Of a stretch of DNA of 64,000 nt, positions 10,904-21,117 are shown piece after piece. Made by a program: the position numbers and the translations under genes. The first letter of the stretch is position 1, and every line of letters starts with the position of its first letter. A model generated the notes under the pieces. The model did no database searches and was not told the origin of the DNA. It was given only the letters and a program-made list of their open reading frames with translations. The DNA comes from Rhizopus sp. PT2906 (Eukaryota > Mucoromycota > Mucoromycetes > Mucorales > Rhizopodaceae), in contig JAMYHX010000001.1 in NCBI GenBank assembly GCA_025529335.1, positions 372,001 to 436,000 on the forward strand, in the 5' to 3' direction.

Positions 10904-12006
10904 TCAATTATCCTCTGCTCTGGGCGATCGAGAACTGTCCGAGTGATGACTTGGAGAGCGATCGTCTCTTGACTCACGGTCACGGCTTGACCGTCTGGGT
11001 TCTCTAGAGACTGAACGATCGCGTCTTGAGTGCCTATCACCGCTGTAGGAACGTGAACGACTGGCGTGACGTCTAGGTGAACGAGAGCGACTGTCCTTTC
11101 TACGAGACGCGTGATGGCCTCTTGAGCGTGATACAGATTGTGATCGTGAGGAAGCTGAGGCGGATCTGCTGCGTCTACGTCGGGGTCTATAACTATCACG
11201 ACTATCACTTCTACCTCGACGTTTATCACGGCTATCACTTCTACGTCCGCGTCTGTCTCTGCTGTAACTACGATCTCTGTATCTGTCACGGCTGTAACTG
11301 CGATCCCTATACCTATCGCGACTGTAACTACGATCTCTTCTACGGCGAGTACTATAATAAAGAGTTTTAATACACAAATTCTTTTAATTAACACACGTCC
11401 CCCTTTTGCTTATCAACAAACACAAAGCTAAATTAAGAAACATAACAGTAAAGCCACAGTACAACACACATACAACCGCAAGCCTCCTTTTTTGTTTAAC
11501 TATGCAGCAGGGAGGAAAAAAGGGGGAAGACACACACACACACACACAAAGAAATAGTGTTTGTCTGTGTATGCGCATTGTTTACATGTCAAAACTTAAA
11601 TTATATTTACCTTTTACAGTCGCGTGCCCAATGGCCTCTTTCACCACACTTGAAACAGTCTGATTCATTCTCTTTACGTGCACCTTTAGCTTTCTCGACA
11701 ACAATACTGATACCATCAATTTTCTACAATAACATGAATACATGTAAAATGGACAAAGATGGATAATTTACCATACGATCTACTTCTTTCATTGCTGTTT
11801 CTGCATTCTCTGGATCTTCAAAATCAACGAATCCAAATGCTGCAATTGTATGCATTAGCAAGTTGTGTGTACACACTAACATTTGTATTACCAAATTTGT
11901 TTCCTTTTTTGATTTTGCATTCTGCGATTTTCCCGTACTTTTCAAAGAGTTCTTCCAATTCACTCAAATCAAAATCAGGAGGCAAACGGCCGACAAATAA
12001 AGACAT
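10904..12006 (-). CDS. RSZ/SRSF7-type SR splicing factor (RRM, zinc knuckle, RS domain)
   Basis: Four exons, 12006-11892, 11839-11772, 11723-11611 and 11351-10904, give 247 residues with every junction in phase. Residues 1-70 are an RRM (RNP2 LFVGRLPP, RNP1 AFGFVDFED). A CCHC zinc knuckle follows (CFKCGERGHWARDC). The rest is an arginine/serine domain of SRD and RDRSYSRD repeats. The combination RRM plus knuckle plus RS is that of SRSF7/9G8 and plant RSZ22, nuclear factors that bind exonic RNA and recruit spliceosomal components, and that also act in mRNA export. The first two introns are 52 and 48 nt; the third is 259 nt and contains a GU repeat, the sort of place where SR genes carry regulated introns. 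Divergent from the glycyl-tRNA synthetase gene. Confidence 0.93.
11530..11548. repeat. (AC)n microsatellite inside intron 3 of the RSZ gene
   Basis: About nine AC units on the plus strand, hence a GU run in the minus-strand pre-mRNA. It lies in the only long intron of the gene. GU repeats bind CELF/TDP-43-type proteins in other eukaryotes; a splicing effect here is inference. Confidence 0.8.
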
Positions 12007-12488
12007 TGCGCTTTTGAGAAGGGGGGTAAAAGGGAAAGGAGAAAAAAAAAAAAAAAAGAAAGACACTTGTTCTTGATAAATTCAAAACCCGTCACTTCTA
12101 TTTTACACTATAAAAAAGAAATATTACAAGTTGACATGGATAAACATGGCTGAAGAGAGAATGACAATAAAAAAGGGTGTGGAAGAGATGAGATAGAGAA
12201 TAGACTCGATTCCTTATCCCTTCAAGAGAGGTGGTACAGCAAGAAAGAAGAAAGGAAGGGTTATTTAACCAATAATACATATAGAGTGAGTCATGATGTT
12301 TCTGTCAGCTGTTGTTCACTTTTTTAAAGAGCTTTCTTTCGTAGCTTTGCCACAAAAGCTCCTTTCCCCCCTTCAATATGAGTCAAAATGTATGCTACAA
12401 GAATAATTTGTGTCTTAAGTGGTGGCTTTGAAAGTTTTTTTAATATAAAATAATAAGCGTCAGTCAAAGTTTCAAGCTTTTAATTAAA
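12007..12488. promoter_or_regulatory. divergent promoter between the RSZ factor and GRS1
   Basis: The 482 bases between two divergent start codons must hold both promoters and both leaders. An A-run lies just before the RSZ ATG (12044-12058) and a T-run with TATATA-like sequence near 12436-12450 faces GRS1. No ORF with coding character is seen. Confidence 0.5.
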
Positions 12489-14651
12489 ATGTCATCCGCC
12501 GAAAACTTTGACAGAGCTGCACTCGAGGTACTTGCTCCTTTAATTTCATAATAAACTGTACATCTTACTTATAGCAAGTAGCAACTTGTTACCAAGCGTT
12601 TCTTTTACGCTCCCTCTTTCCAGATCTATGGAGGTAAAATAAAAAGACATCAAAAAGTAAAGTCGCTAACCCCTTTTTAGGTGTTGCTGGTCTTTATGAC
12701 TATGGACCAACTGGATGTGCACTCTTGAACAACATCATTTCAGTTTGGCGTAATCACTTTGTCTTGGAAGAAGAAATGCTCGAAGTCGATACTAGCATCA
12801 TGACGACTCACGACGTTCTCAAGACATCTGGACACGTTGATAAGTTTGCCGACTACATGTGCAAAGACTTGAAGAACGGTGAAATCTTTAGAGCTGACCA
12901 TGTTGTCGAAGCTGTCCTTGAAGCTCGTCTTCAAGGTGATAAGGAAGCTAGAGCTGCCAAGGCTGGTAAGACCGCAGAACAAATCGCCGCTGAAGCTGCT
13001 GAAGATGCTTCCAAGGTTGACAAGAAAAAGAAAAAGAAGAAGGGTGTTGTCGTCGCTGTCGAGTTGGCTGATGATGTTCGTAAAGCCTATGAAGAAACCT
13101 TGGCCCAAATCGATAACTATAACGGTGAAGAACTCGCAGCTATTATGAAAAAGTTTGATATCCGTTCCCCAGAATCCGGTAATGAATTATCTGAACCCAA
13201 AGAATTCAACCTCATGTTTGAATCTTCCATTGGTCCTACCGGCCATCTTAAGGGGTAAGTACCATTTGGTATATAATAAAACTGGAGACTAACATTATAT
13301 AGTTACTTGCGTCCTGAAACAGCTCAAGGTCAATTCCTCAACTTTAAGAAGCTTTTAGAATTCAACAATGATAAAATGCCCTTTGCTTCTGCTCAAGTCG
13401 GTCGTTCTTTCCGTAACGAAATTTCTCCTCGTTCTGGTCTCTTGCGTGTTCGGTAAGGGGGGAGGGTGCAATAATTCATATAGCTTAAGCTAATGATTTC
13501 ACAGTGAATTCACCATGGCTGAAATCGAACACTATGTTGACCCTGAAAATAAGCAACACCCCAAGTTTGCCGACGTAAAGGACGTCGTCCTCACCTTGCT
13601 TCCCAAAGATGTTCAACTTGGCGGAAAGACCGAGACAGTGGATATGACCATTGGTGAAGCTGTCGAAAAGAAGATTGTCGATAACGAGACATTGGGATAC
13701 TTTATGGCTCGTATTTACTTGTTCTTGGAAAAGATCGGTATTAAGCGTGATCGTCTTCGATTCCGTCAACATATGGATAACGAAATGGCTCACTATGCTT
13801 GTGACTGCTGGGATGCTGAAATCAAGACAAGCTACGTAAGTCATTCGACGTTTATCTTTTTTCTTAAGCTAAAATGACTGGTATAGGGCTGGATTGAATG
13901 TGTCGGCTGTGCTGACCGTTCTGCCTATGACTTGACTGTCCATTCCAAACGTACTGGCGAAAAATTGGTTGTCCGTGAGCAACTTCCTGAACCCCGTACA
14001 GTTGAGCTTTGGCAAGTCGAGATCAACAAAAAGACCTTTGGACCTAAATTCAAGAAGGATGCAAAGGTCGTCGAAGAGACATTGAACTCACTCAGTGAAG
14101 ACAAATATGCTCAATTGGCCAAGGAATTGGAAACTGCTGGCGTCGGCTCCATTGAAGTAAACGGACAAACATTTGAGGTGACCAAGGATCATATCACTGT
14201 CAAGCGTGGCACAGTTACGGAACATGTCCGTGAATACACACCCAATGTGATTGAACCCTCTTTCGGTATCGGTCGTATCCTCTATTCTCTTCTGGAACAC
14301 AGCTGGTGGGTACGTGAAGATGACGAGGCTCGTAATGTCCTCTCATTCCCTCCCGTTGTTGCTCCCTTCAAGTGTTGTGTGCTCCCTCTTTCGGGTAATG
14401 CTGTCTTTGAGCCTTTTGTTCGCAAGTTCTCTCGTGAGCTTCGTCAGGCCGGTATCTCTACGCGTACTGATGATTCCAAGGCTTCCATTGGCCGTAGATA
14501 TGCTCGTAATGATGAACTCGGTATTCCTTATGCTATCACTATTGACTTTGATACCGTAAAGGATAACACGATCACTCTTCGTGAACGTGATTCAACAAAG
14601 CAAATCCGTGATACATTTGAAAACATTTTGAAGATTCTTAGAGATGCTTAA
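12489..14651 (+). CDS. GRS1: glycyl-tRNA synthetase, alpha2 type
   Basis: Six exons: 12489-12527, 12582-12633, 12681-13254, 13303-13452, 13505-13835 and 13887-14651, giving 636 residues. The acceptor before exon 2 must be the second of two AGs, since the first brings a stop. Class II motifs are clear: motif 1 region KRFFYAPSFQIYGG and VAGLYDYGPTGC, motif 2 FRNEISPRSGLLRVREF, motif 3 GIGRILYSLLEH, and the C-terminal anticodon-binding domain (VVAPFKCCVLPL...). A Lys-rich insertion (KKKKKKK) lies between motifs 1 and 2, as in other eukaryotic enzymes. It charges tRNA-Gly. No mitochondrial presequence precedes the ATG: the frame is closed by a stop 15 codons upstream, so how mitochondria are served is not evident. 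Codon use is biased to C-ending codons, as for an abundant protein. Confidence 0.97.
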
Positions 14652-14785
14652 TTGTTGTATTTGTTCAAAATAAAAAGCTGGTATTTTAAGATGACTTCTT
14701 TTTGTCAAGTCAATAGGTTTATGCTCTCAATATAGGCTTTTGTGCTATTCATTTATTTCAGTTGTATCAAAAGTTCGTTTATGGA

Positions 14786-16369
14786 TCATGATTGACTTTT
14801 TTTTTTGACTTCATAGTACCTATCAAGTGCCATGTGGTAAACACCCTCAAGATCTATTGGGAGTAAGTATACTCCGTCTATTTTACATAGAGCATCTGAT
14901 TGACACTTGTCGATGGCCATTTTGTACCACTTCATTGCTTCATCATAATCTTGACTTACAAAAGTTCCATTTTCATACAACACTCCCAAGTCGTACATAC
15001 TCCAAGCATAGCCTTTCCTAGCAGCTTCCTGGTAGTAGTACATAGCTTTTGCGACGTTCTTATCTACGCCACGAGCAGACTCATGCATAACGCCAGTTAA
15101 CTCTATAGCATTAGGTTGGCCCATCTTAGAAGCCTTGTTTAAACATTCTGAAACTTTTTGGTCGCTTTGGTCGATACCGTTGCCATACAAATAAATCAGG
15201 GCCATGTTATACAAGGCCATTGTGCTACCCTTATCAGCTGCTTGTTGGTAGTACTCTATAGCTTTTTGTTCGTTTAGTACTACTCCGCGACCATAACCAT
15301 ACATACAGCCTATAGCGCAAATAGCGTCAATGGATCCCATATTAGTGGCTGCTTCATAACGTTTCTTTGCTTCATCGTGATCTTGTTTTACATAGATCTC
15401 ATACGTAAACATTTGTGCGGTCTCATAAGCAGCATTAGCATTTCCTTTCTCTGCAGCCATTTCATACCATATCTTTGCCTTTTTATACTCGCCCATTTTG
15501 TAGCAATGCTTGGCGACATCAAAAATGTTGTCAGTAGGGCCCTTATGGTTTAGCTCTTCAACATGCTTTACAGTGCTTGACATGCCTGCTTCTTCTACTT
15601 CCTCAAATTGCTCCTTCATATCACGCATAACACAAAATATAATACTACTTAGTTCAACCGATTCTAGGCGGTCATCTGGATCATTTTGCCAGCAGTTTTC
15701 AACAAGTTTTCTGTAACTGGGGAGCACGTCTTTTGGAAAGAAGTTTCGATAACCCATAAGTATCATTTCGTTGATGGTCGCATCGCCCGCCAATTCTTTA
15801 TACGGATAATCTCCATTGACCAATATCTCCCATAGAATGATTCCAAGGCTAAAGATATCAGATTTGAAAGAGGGAGAATTGCCTGTGAGTAATTCCGGAG
15901 CCATCCAACCGACAGCGTCTTCAGAAACTGGCTTGCTAATTGTATGATCTGCTCCAGCTCTAATTAAACCAGCGCCTCGAAACTTTGGAGTATTATTTTC
16001 ATCCAAGATAATACATGAAGATATTAGGCTACAGTGGGCAAGGTTATGGCAATGGAGATAAATCAGGGCATAAATGATGGTTTCAGCAAACTTCAAACGC
16101 TCTGAAAAGCTTGGCTTTTCCGATTTGAGAAAGGCACGTAGGCTGCTTCTTTCTGAATGATTAGCAATAACGAGTGCTTTATTATTGTACACCAAGGTAG
16201 TGCAGAGCTTATGAACATATTCATCAAACAGGTCCTCAAGTATATCCATTTCCTTTCCCCAATCATTATCGGGGTCTTCCAAAGGAATCTCCTTCAAGAA
16301 AACATCCTTTCCATTCAACTTGCCTTCATACGCTTGATGTTTGATAATCGATTCTATGCGTTTTTGCAT
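14786..16369 (-). CDS. pseudokinase domain fused to Sel1 repeats
   Basis: Single exon, 527 residues. Residues 1-255 have a tyrosine-kinase-like fold: a Lys in the beta-3 position (DVFLKEI), WMAPELL, SDIFSLGIILWEI and the closing CWQNDPDDR. The catalytic residues are gone: the HRD motif reads HCS (LAHCSL), the catalytic-loop Asn is Cys and DFG reads GAG (FRGAGLI). Residues 280-500 are at least five Sel1 repeats (IWYEMAAEKGNANAAYE, YYQQAADKGSTMALYN, YYQEAARKGYAWSMYD, KWYKMAIDKCQSDALC). Sel1 repeats bind partner proteins in adaptor complexes. A scaffold role in signalling is inferred. Kinase-like/Sel1 fusions are numerous in Mucoromycota. Convergent with GRS1, 134 bases apart. Confidence 0.88.
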   Translation of the reverse strand: MQKRIESIIKHQAYEGKLNGKDVFLKEIPLEDPDNDWGKEMDILEDLFDEYVHKLCTTLVYNNKALVIANHSERSSLRAFLKSEKPSFSERLKFAETIIYALIYLHCHNLAHCSLISSCIILDENNTPKFRGAGLIRAGADHTISKPVSEDAVGWMAPELLTGNSPSFKSDIFSLGIILWEILVNGDYPYKELAGDATINEMILMGYRNFFPKDVLPSYRKLVENCWQNDPDDRLESVELSSIIFCVMRDMKEQFEEVEEAGMSSTVKHVEELNHKGPTDNIFDVAKHCYKMGEYKKAKIWYEMAAEKGNANAAYETAQMFTYEIYVKQDHDEAKKRYEAATNMGSIDAICAIGCMYGYGRGVVLNEQKAIEYYQQAADKGSTMALYNMALIYLYGNGIDQSDQKVSECLNKASKMGQPNAIELTGVMHESARGVDKNVAKAMYYYQEAARKGYAWSMYDLGVLYENGTFVSQDYDEAMKWYKMAIDKCQSDALCKIDGVYLLPIDLEGVYHMALDRYYEVKKKSQS

Positions 16370-17278
16370 TTTTTTTTTTTTACTTTATTGGCAAAGATAA
16401 AAGTAGGAAAAAAAGAGCGCATATAGTAAAAGTAGGAAGAAAAGAATGTATAACCGATAAATTAATGTGATGCTTATTCCCAAAAAATAATGTTATCTAT
16501 CAGGCTAAGAGAGAAGCCATTACATATGCTGGCGCCTTCGCTGATTCCTTAATAGTCATTACAAGTTCTGTTTTCGACATCCCAACGAAACCTTAGCTAA
16601 AGCCCATTCCATTACTGCCTTCAGATGTGTCATCGACTCATGATTCCCAGAACAATTTCTGGTCCGCTGTCTTTCCCTTTGAACATTCTATCCCATCAGA
16701 AACCTTTGTTCTCCCAAAGCTCACCGATCTCTAGGAACACCCAAGACTTGTTCATCTGCTGTTCAACCTCATCTCCTTTTCTTTTTTCTTCTCGCTTGTG
16801 CTTTATACTTGGTTCAATTTCTTTCCATCAACAGCATTATTATTTTAGATACTGAAGAGTTTTTTTGGATTTCAATATCCTTTTATTTCTTATCTGCATC
16901 TATCGGAAAAATATACAGTTTTTCTAAAAGTAACGTTGTGTAATTCAAAATATATAATACAAAATAGACAAAATACGGCATCATGGACGCTCGTTCTTTT
17001 TACGGGTTTATTTATCTTTGTAAAAAGTATGAATATAAACAATTATTTCTCGTAAATAATGATGTAATAGAGCTCGGCTGTCTAGAAAGAGAATTCCATC
17101 TGACTGATCGAGCAAAGTTTGATGGCACGTTGTTTAAGGTGAGGATATTGTCCACTGGCAGGAATTTTTTTTGAGCACTGCTGCATACCACTCTCTAGAA
17201 AAATGACAAGTGAATTTCCAAAGTGCGACAAGTAAAATTTTACACTGAATTTTTTTCTCTCTTCTTTATAAAAAAAAA
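16370..17278. other. divergent spacer with possible transposon remnant
   Basis: About 900 bases hold the promoters of the pseudokinase and CLASRP. 16580-16860 contains open but stop-interrupted stretches (PSDVSSTHDSQNNFW, WSAVFPFEHSIPSETF) that look like decayed coding sequence of unknown kind. 16983-17260 is treated separately. A long T run lies directly before the pseudokinase ATG. Confidence 0.4.
16983..17260. mobile_element. possible DNA-transposon fragment upstream of CLASRP
   Basis: Both strands are open for 60-70 codons (plus strand MDARSFYGFIYLCKKYEYK; minus strand SVKFYLSHFGNSLVIFLESG), an arrangement typical of short transposon ends rather than a gene. It contains an imperfect direct repeat GACAAGTGAATTTC/GACAAGTAAAATTT near 17204-17240 and the motif AGTGGACAAT (minus strand, about 17149), which recurs at 17631 in a CLASRP intron. 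A Tc1/mariner-like origin is a guess from resemblance. Confidence 0.3.
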
Positions 17279-19482
17279 ATGTGGCAAGAAGCCAAAGCAA
17301 ATGACCGAAGGGTAATTTATACCTGTTTTAGTAAAGAATAAAAAGTAAAACATCGCTTAGGTTAAAGAATTGATGGCTAATCATAAACGGCGTGCAGAAA
17401 GACGTCGAGCATATCACGAATCAAGAGTAAGATATATTACAGCTTATATTCACATAATCTAACCATGTACATTTAGCTTGGTGATCCACAGCAATTATTG
17501 CGTGTCATTGGTTCTTCATTGAAGCTATATCCTGATGCAGAACAATTTTATTACCACGAAAACCCAGAAAACCTGTAATAGATCATATTTTACATTTAAA
17601 AAAGCCGTAGACTTCTTTGAATATGTAAAAAGTGGACAATTCGACTAATAGATCACTATTTCCTTTTTCTTTACCATGTAGAATGCCTTGGTTAGGAAAT
17701 CCAGATATAAAGATAGATCGGTAATATATGCTTGTAACTTTATTATTAAATCTCTATTTAACCGCTATTACTAGATTCGATGGTCGATCCTTACTTGACT
17801 CTGTACCTGAGCCAGTACAAGGACTAAAGGAAGATAATGAAGATACAGATGAGCTCAATTTTGAAAGATACAGAGACTTGATCGAAGCAGAACGATTGAA
17901 TAGTAAGATGGAGGGAAAAAATGATCCAAGCTATTGTTTAACTTTTTTTATACAAGTAAATGAAGCAGATCAACTGGCTCAAGTGGAAGAAGAGTGGACA
18001 AAGTTATTGGATCGTCATCAAGCTAAATTAGCATTGATTGATAAATCTAGGTAAGATTTTTGTTTGATTCAAAAGATGCCATAGCTAACAATAATAAACA
18101 GTAAAGAGTCAAAAACACGATCAAATGCCATTGGATTTGACTATGGAACAACCAAAGTAGTAGAAGATGACACGAAGCAACAAGAGACTTTGCTTATATA
18201 TGAGCCGGATCTTCTGGAGCATGTGGACGATTTGACAGAAAAGGACAAGGAAAAACTGAATGCCATGTCTTCAAAGTATGGCGTCAAGAGTTATGCCCGA
18301 TTACTTCGTGTGGCCAAAAAGGACCGAGATGCTGAACTAAAGGTGCTGAAGAAGAAGCAGGAAGAAAGGAAACCAAAGGATCCATCTGCAAAGAAGGGCA
18401 GAAGAAAGAGAAAGAGAAGAAGAAGACGATATGAAGATGATGATGATAGAGATAGGTACAGACGACGATATAGTCCAAGCTATGAACCCTACGGAAATGA
18501 TGATGAAGAGACATCTACTAGCAGTGGCAGCATGAATAGCGACGAAGAAAATACAAGCTCTGATGCATCTGATTTTATCATTGAGTTTGGATCGAACGCT
18601 CCTGAAGAAAAAAATGAATCAACTCTAGCAGAAAAGCCTCAAGAGTCTGTACAAACAACGCAAAGGTCAGAGCAAGAAAAGAAGTTGACGCCCATGGAGA
18701 AACTCAAGCTGAAGATGAAGGCTGGGCTAGAAAAACAAAGTAAAGAGTTTAGAGTTTACATAAAAGTTATCTAACTCTTCCTTTTTTTAGTTATTTTAGA
18801 TGAAAGAAGTAAACGGCAAAAGGAGCGAGAAAAGGAAATTGAACAACTACAAGAGCTTGCGAAAAGCCAAAAGTTACCTGTGAATAGCTATATGAGACCA
18901 GAGCCTCCTAGCAGACCATTACAAGATCGTAAAGAACGATATAGATCCCCATCATCTTCACCTGAAAAGCCGCCAACCAGATACAGATCACCTTCTACAG
19001 AAAGTGAAAGAGGGCGCTCTCCTGTTCAAAAGGCCAAGGAAAGACACAGATCGCCTTCCAGTTCAAAAGAGAGGACTTCCAAGCAGCGATACAGATCTCC
19101 ATCTAGTTCCAGAGAAAGAGCTTCCAAGCATCGATACAGATCGCCGTCCAGCTCAAAAGAAAGAACTTCCAAAAGACGATACAGATCGCCTTCTAGTTCA
19201 AGAGAAAGAGCTTCCAAACGACGATATGGATCTCCATCTAATCCCAAAGAAAAATCCTACTCAACAAGACGTAGGTCCCCATCTAGTCCCAGGCTTGCAA
19301 GCTCTAGCCACCATCGATACAGATCTCGCTCAAGAAGTCACTCTCCTACTAGGTATCAAAAGAGAGACAGGTCAAGAGATAGACACTCAAAAAGATACAG
19401 ATCGCCTCCTAAAAGGAGCTCGCACAACAGTAGACGATCTCCTTCGAGAGAAGCTAGCAAATATCGCTACAAGAGACATTGA
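17279..19482 (+). CDS. CLASRP: CLASRP/SWAP-type SR-related splicing regulator
   Basis: Exons 17279-17311, 17361-17426, 17477-17574, 17682-17720, 17775-17902, 17957-18050, 18102-18739 and 18791-19482 give 595 residues. The N-terminus (MWQEAKANDRR, KRRAERRRAYHES) and MPWLGNPDIKIDRFDGRSLL match the alternative-splicing-regulator domain of human CLASRP, which starts MWHEA and has the same KRAERRREY and IDRFD blocks. Near residue 350 KLTPMEKLKLKMKAGLEKQ is the second family block, followed by a coiled coil and a long RS domain of RYRSPSS repeats. The family regulates alternative splicing in the nucleus with CLK kinases and U1/SR factors. The 54-nt intron 17903-17956 is a multiple of three without a stop, so its retention would add 18 residues. 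Ends 36 bases from the seipin stop codon. Confidence 0.9.
17576..17655. repeat. 10-bp direct repeat bracketing a 60-bp insert in a CLASRP intron
   Basis: TAATAGATCA occurs at 17576-17585 and again at 17646-17655. Between them lie 60 bases containing TTTTACAT and ATGTAAAA as an inverted pair. The host intron is 107 nt; removing one repeat plus the insert leaves 37 nt. This is what a target-site duplication around a small insertion would look like. Confidence 0.5.
19042..19219 (+). repeat. 45-bp coding minisatellite in the CLASRP RS domain
   Basis: Four 15-codon units of the form RYRSPSSSxERxSKx follow each other, alternating between a KERTS and a RERAS version, so the true period is 90 bases. 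Synonymous differences between units are few, suggesting recent tandem duplication. Confidence 0.8.
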
Positions 19483-19518
19483 TATAAATAACAAAAATAA
19501 AAATAAAAGCCTGCTTTA

Positions 19519-20882
19519 TTATTCTTCAGTCAAGTATTCATCGTCATCTGTGTGATGGGATTGAGTTGATGTTTCTTGCTGAGGTTGATCTTGAGGCAGC
19601 TCCTCTGCTGTCAAGGGTTCCATAGCAAATGCATCATGCAATTTATCCCAGAGGCTCTTTCCGAATGCTTTCCATGCGATTGAAGCACAAATCAGCTCAA
19701 TGACTGTGAATAAGATCATAAATACGAATGCTGTTGTGATTCGTCTGTGATACATGTAATATCTATTTTAGGGTTTTAGAAAGAGATAGGGACATATACA
19801 ATTGTTTGTGCCTTACCTCAAGCCACGGAAATCTGCAACAACGCTTAGATGAGCATCATAGAGTTGCAGTTTAGGAGTAGATAATGCTACTTTTGCATGA
19901 GTCATTGGCAATGCCTAATAAATAAGTCAACATAGTCTGGGCTTTTTGATATATTCATCACATACCTTCTTTTCAATAAATTCCTCAATCAGATGTACGT
20001 TAATACGCTGACTTTCCTCTGTCCAACCAATGAGTAGTGGTATAGCCTTTGCAAAGACACGAAGGATGCGTTGAGTGTTTGATTGATACCTTAGGATGGC
20101 CTAAAAAACAAAAGCAAAAGATCAGAAACACATGATGTATATATCATATCTTTATATATTACTGGTCTACTAGACTGTGCTAATACTGTTCCATTTTGAG
20201 ATAGCAGGTCTACATGTATCATAAAGTTACCAATGTCAAAGTTGATATCTGAAGTGGGTACATGAAGTTGAACAGATACATCATAAGCTTGATCGCTTCT
20301 TAATGGCTACATAACGTCAATATAACAATCCAAAAAAAAGAAAGAAGACCTAACATACCATGCTATTACTGTCGGGCTGCATAAAATGAATAAATGCTTG
20401 AGGTTGAGAATCCTTTTTGTACTGAAAGTAAATAGGTTCAACGTGGGCATTCTTTGGTATATAACGTTGATAAAATGTGATGTAGGCCGTAAAGCTAGTC
20501 AAAAGGATCCAAGCGACTAGGATAACGACGACAAACGTTTTAATAAAGGTTCTCTGAGCTTGTGGTGCAAAGAGGACCTTGAATATAGGCGACATGAGTT
20601 TTTTCAGCAAGTTGCCTGTTATGACCAAAGCTGGATGCCACTCGATTGGCTTTATCTTTTCTTCTTCCCCTTCTTCTTCTTCTCCTATAATCAACTTTTC
20701 ATTTATATCACCACTTTCGTTTTCAAAAGACTGAGAACCAGTGGAGGGAACAACATGAAAATCAGAAGACTATATGTAGCATTAGTTTATGAACTATGGC
20801 CATATCACTTTTGACTCACTGGTACCCCTTGATCTGAATAATCATCCGTGTCTGAAAACGCTTTGCCACTACTATTAGACAT
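19519..20882 (-). CDS. SEI1: seipin (ER lipid-droplet assembly protein)
   Basis: Six exons, 20882-20820, 20769-20359, 20306-20163, 20100-19966, 19914-19817 and 19762-19519, sum to 364 residues. After a disordered acidic N-terminus comes membrane helix 1 (VVVILVAWILLTSFTAYI), the conserved ITFYQRYIPKNAHVEPIYF block, a lumenal beta-sandwich (LHVPTSDINFDIGNFMIH, LAQSSRPAILRYQS) and helix 2 (VFMILFTVIELICASI), then an acidic cytosolic tail. This is the seipin fold, with two membrane spans and both termini in the cytosol. Seipin oligomerises at ER-lipid droplet contacts and governs droplet biogenesis. Length falls between yeast Sei1 and human BSCL2. Convergent with CLASRP with only 36 bases between stops, so transcripts probably overlap. 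Confidence 0.92.
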
Positions 20883-21117
20883 GGCCAACTCTTTAAAATA
20901 ATAATAAAAAACAAGAAAGAAAAGGAAAGCCTTTTCCCCCCTTCATGTGAAGAGGTAATAAATTTTATTCCCCGCTTGTTGAATCTGATGTTGTCATGAT
21001 ATTCCTTCTTTTTCTGCGAGTATATTTTTGTTATATATAAAACAACTTGTGTATTTTAGAAATGTATTTATTTTGATATATAAATTCACTCTTACAAGTA
21101 TATGCAAGTAAAAAGCT

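Noticed and set aside
10858..11394. Overlapping ORFs on both strands across the RS domain of the RSZ gene
   Set aside because: Low-complexity Val/Ile/Asp or Tyr/Cys strings are frame shadows of the SR repeat.
12740..13108. Minus-strand ORF within GRS1 exon 3
   Set aside because: Antisense shadow of a conserved synthetase exon.
19042..19219. Regular repeats with near-identical units, considered as a CRISPR-like array
   Set aside because: There are no spacers; the units are contiguous 45-base coding repeats in a eukaryotic RS domain.
19004..19555. 183-codon ORF in another frame of the CLASRP 3' end and an antisense 73-codon ORF
   Set aside because: Both are shifts of the tandem RYRSPSS repeat; splice and homology evidence supports the CLASRP frame.
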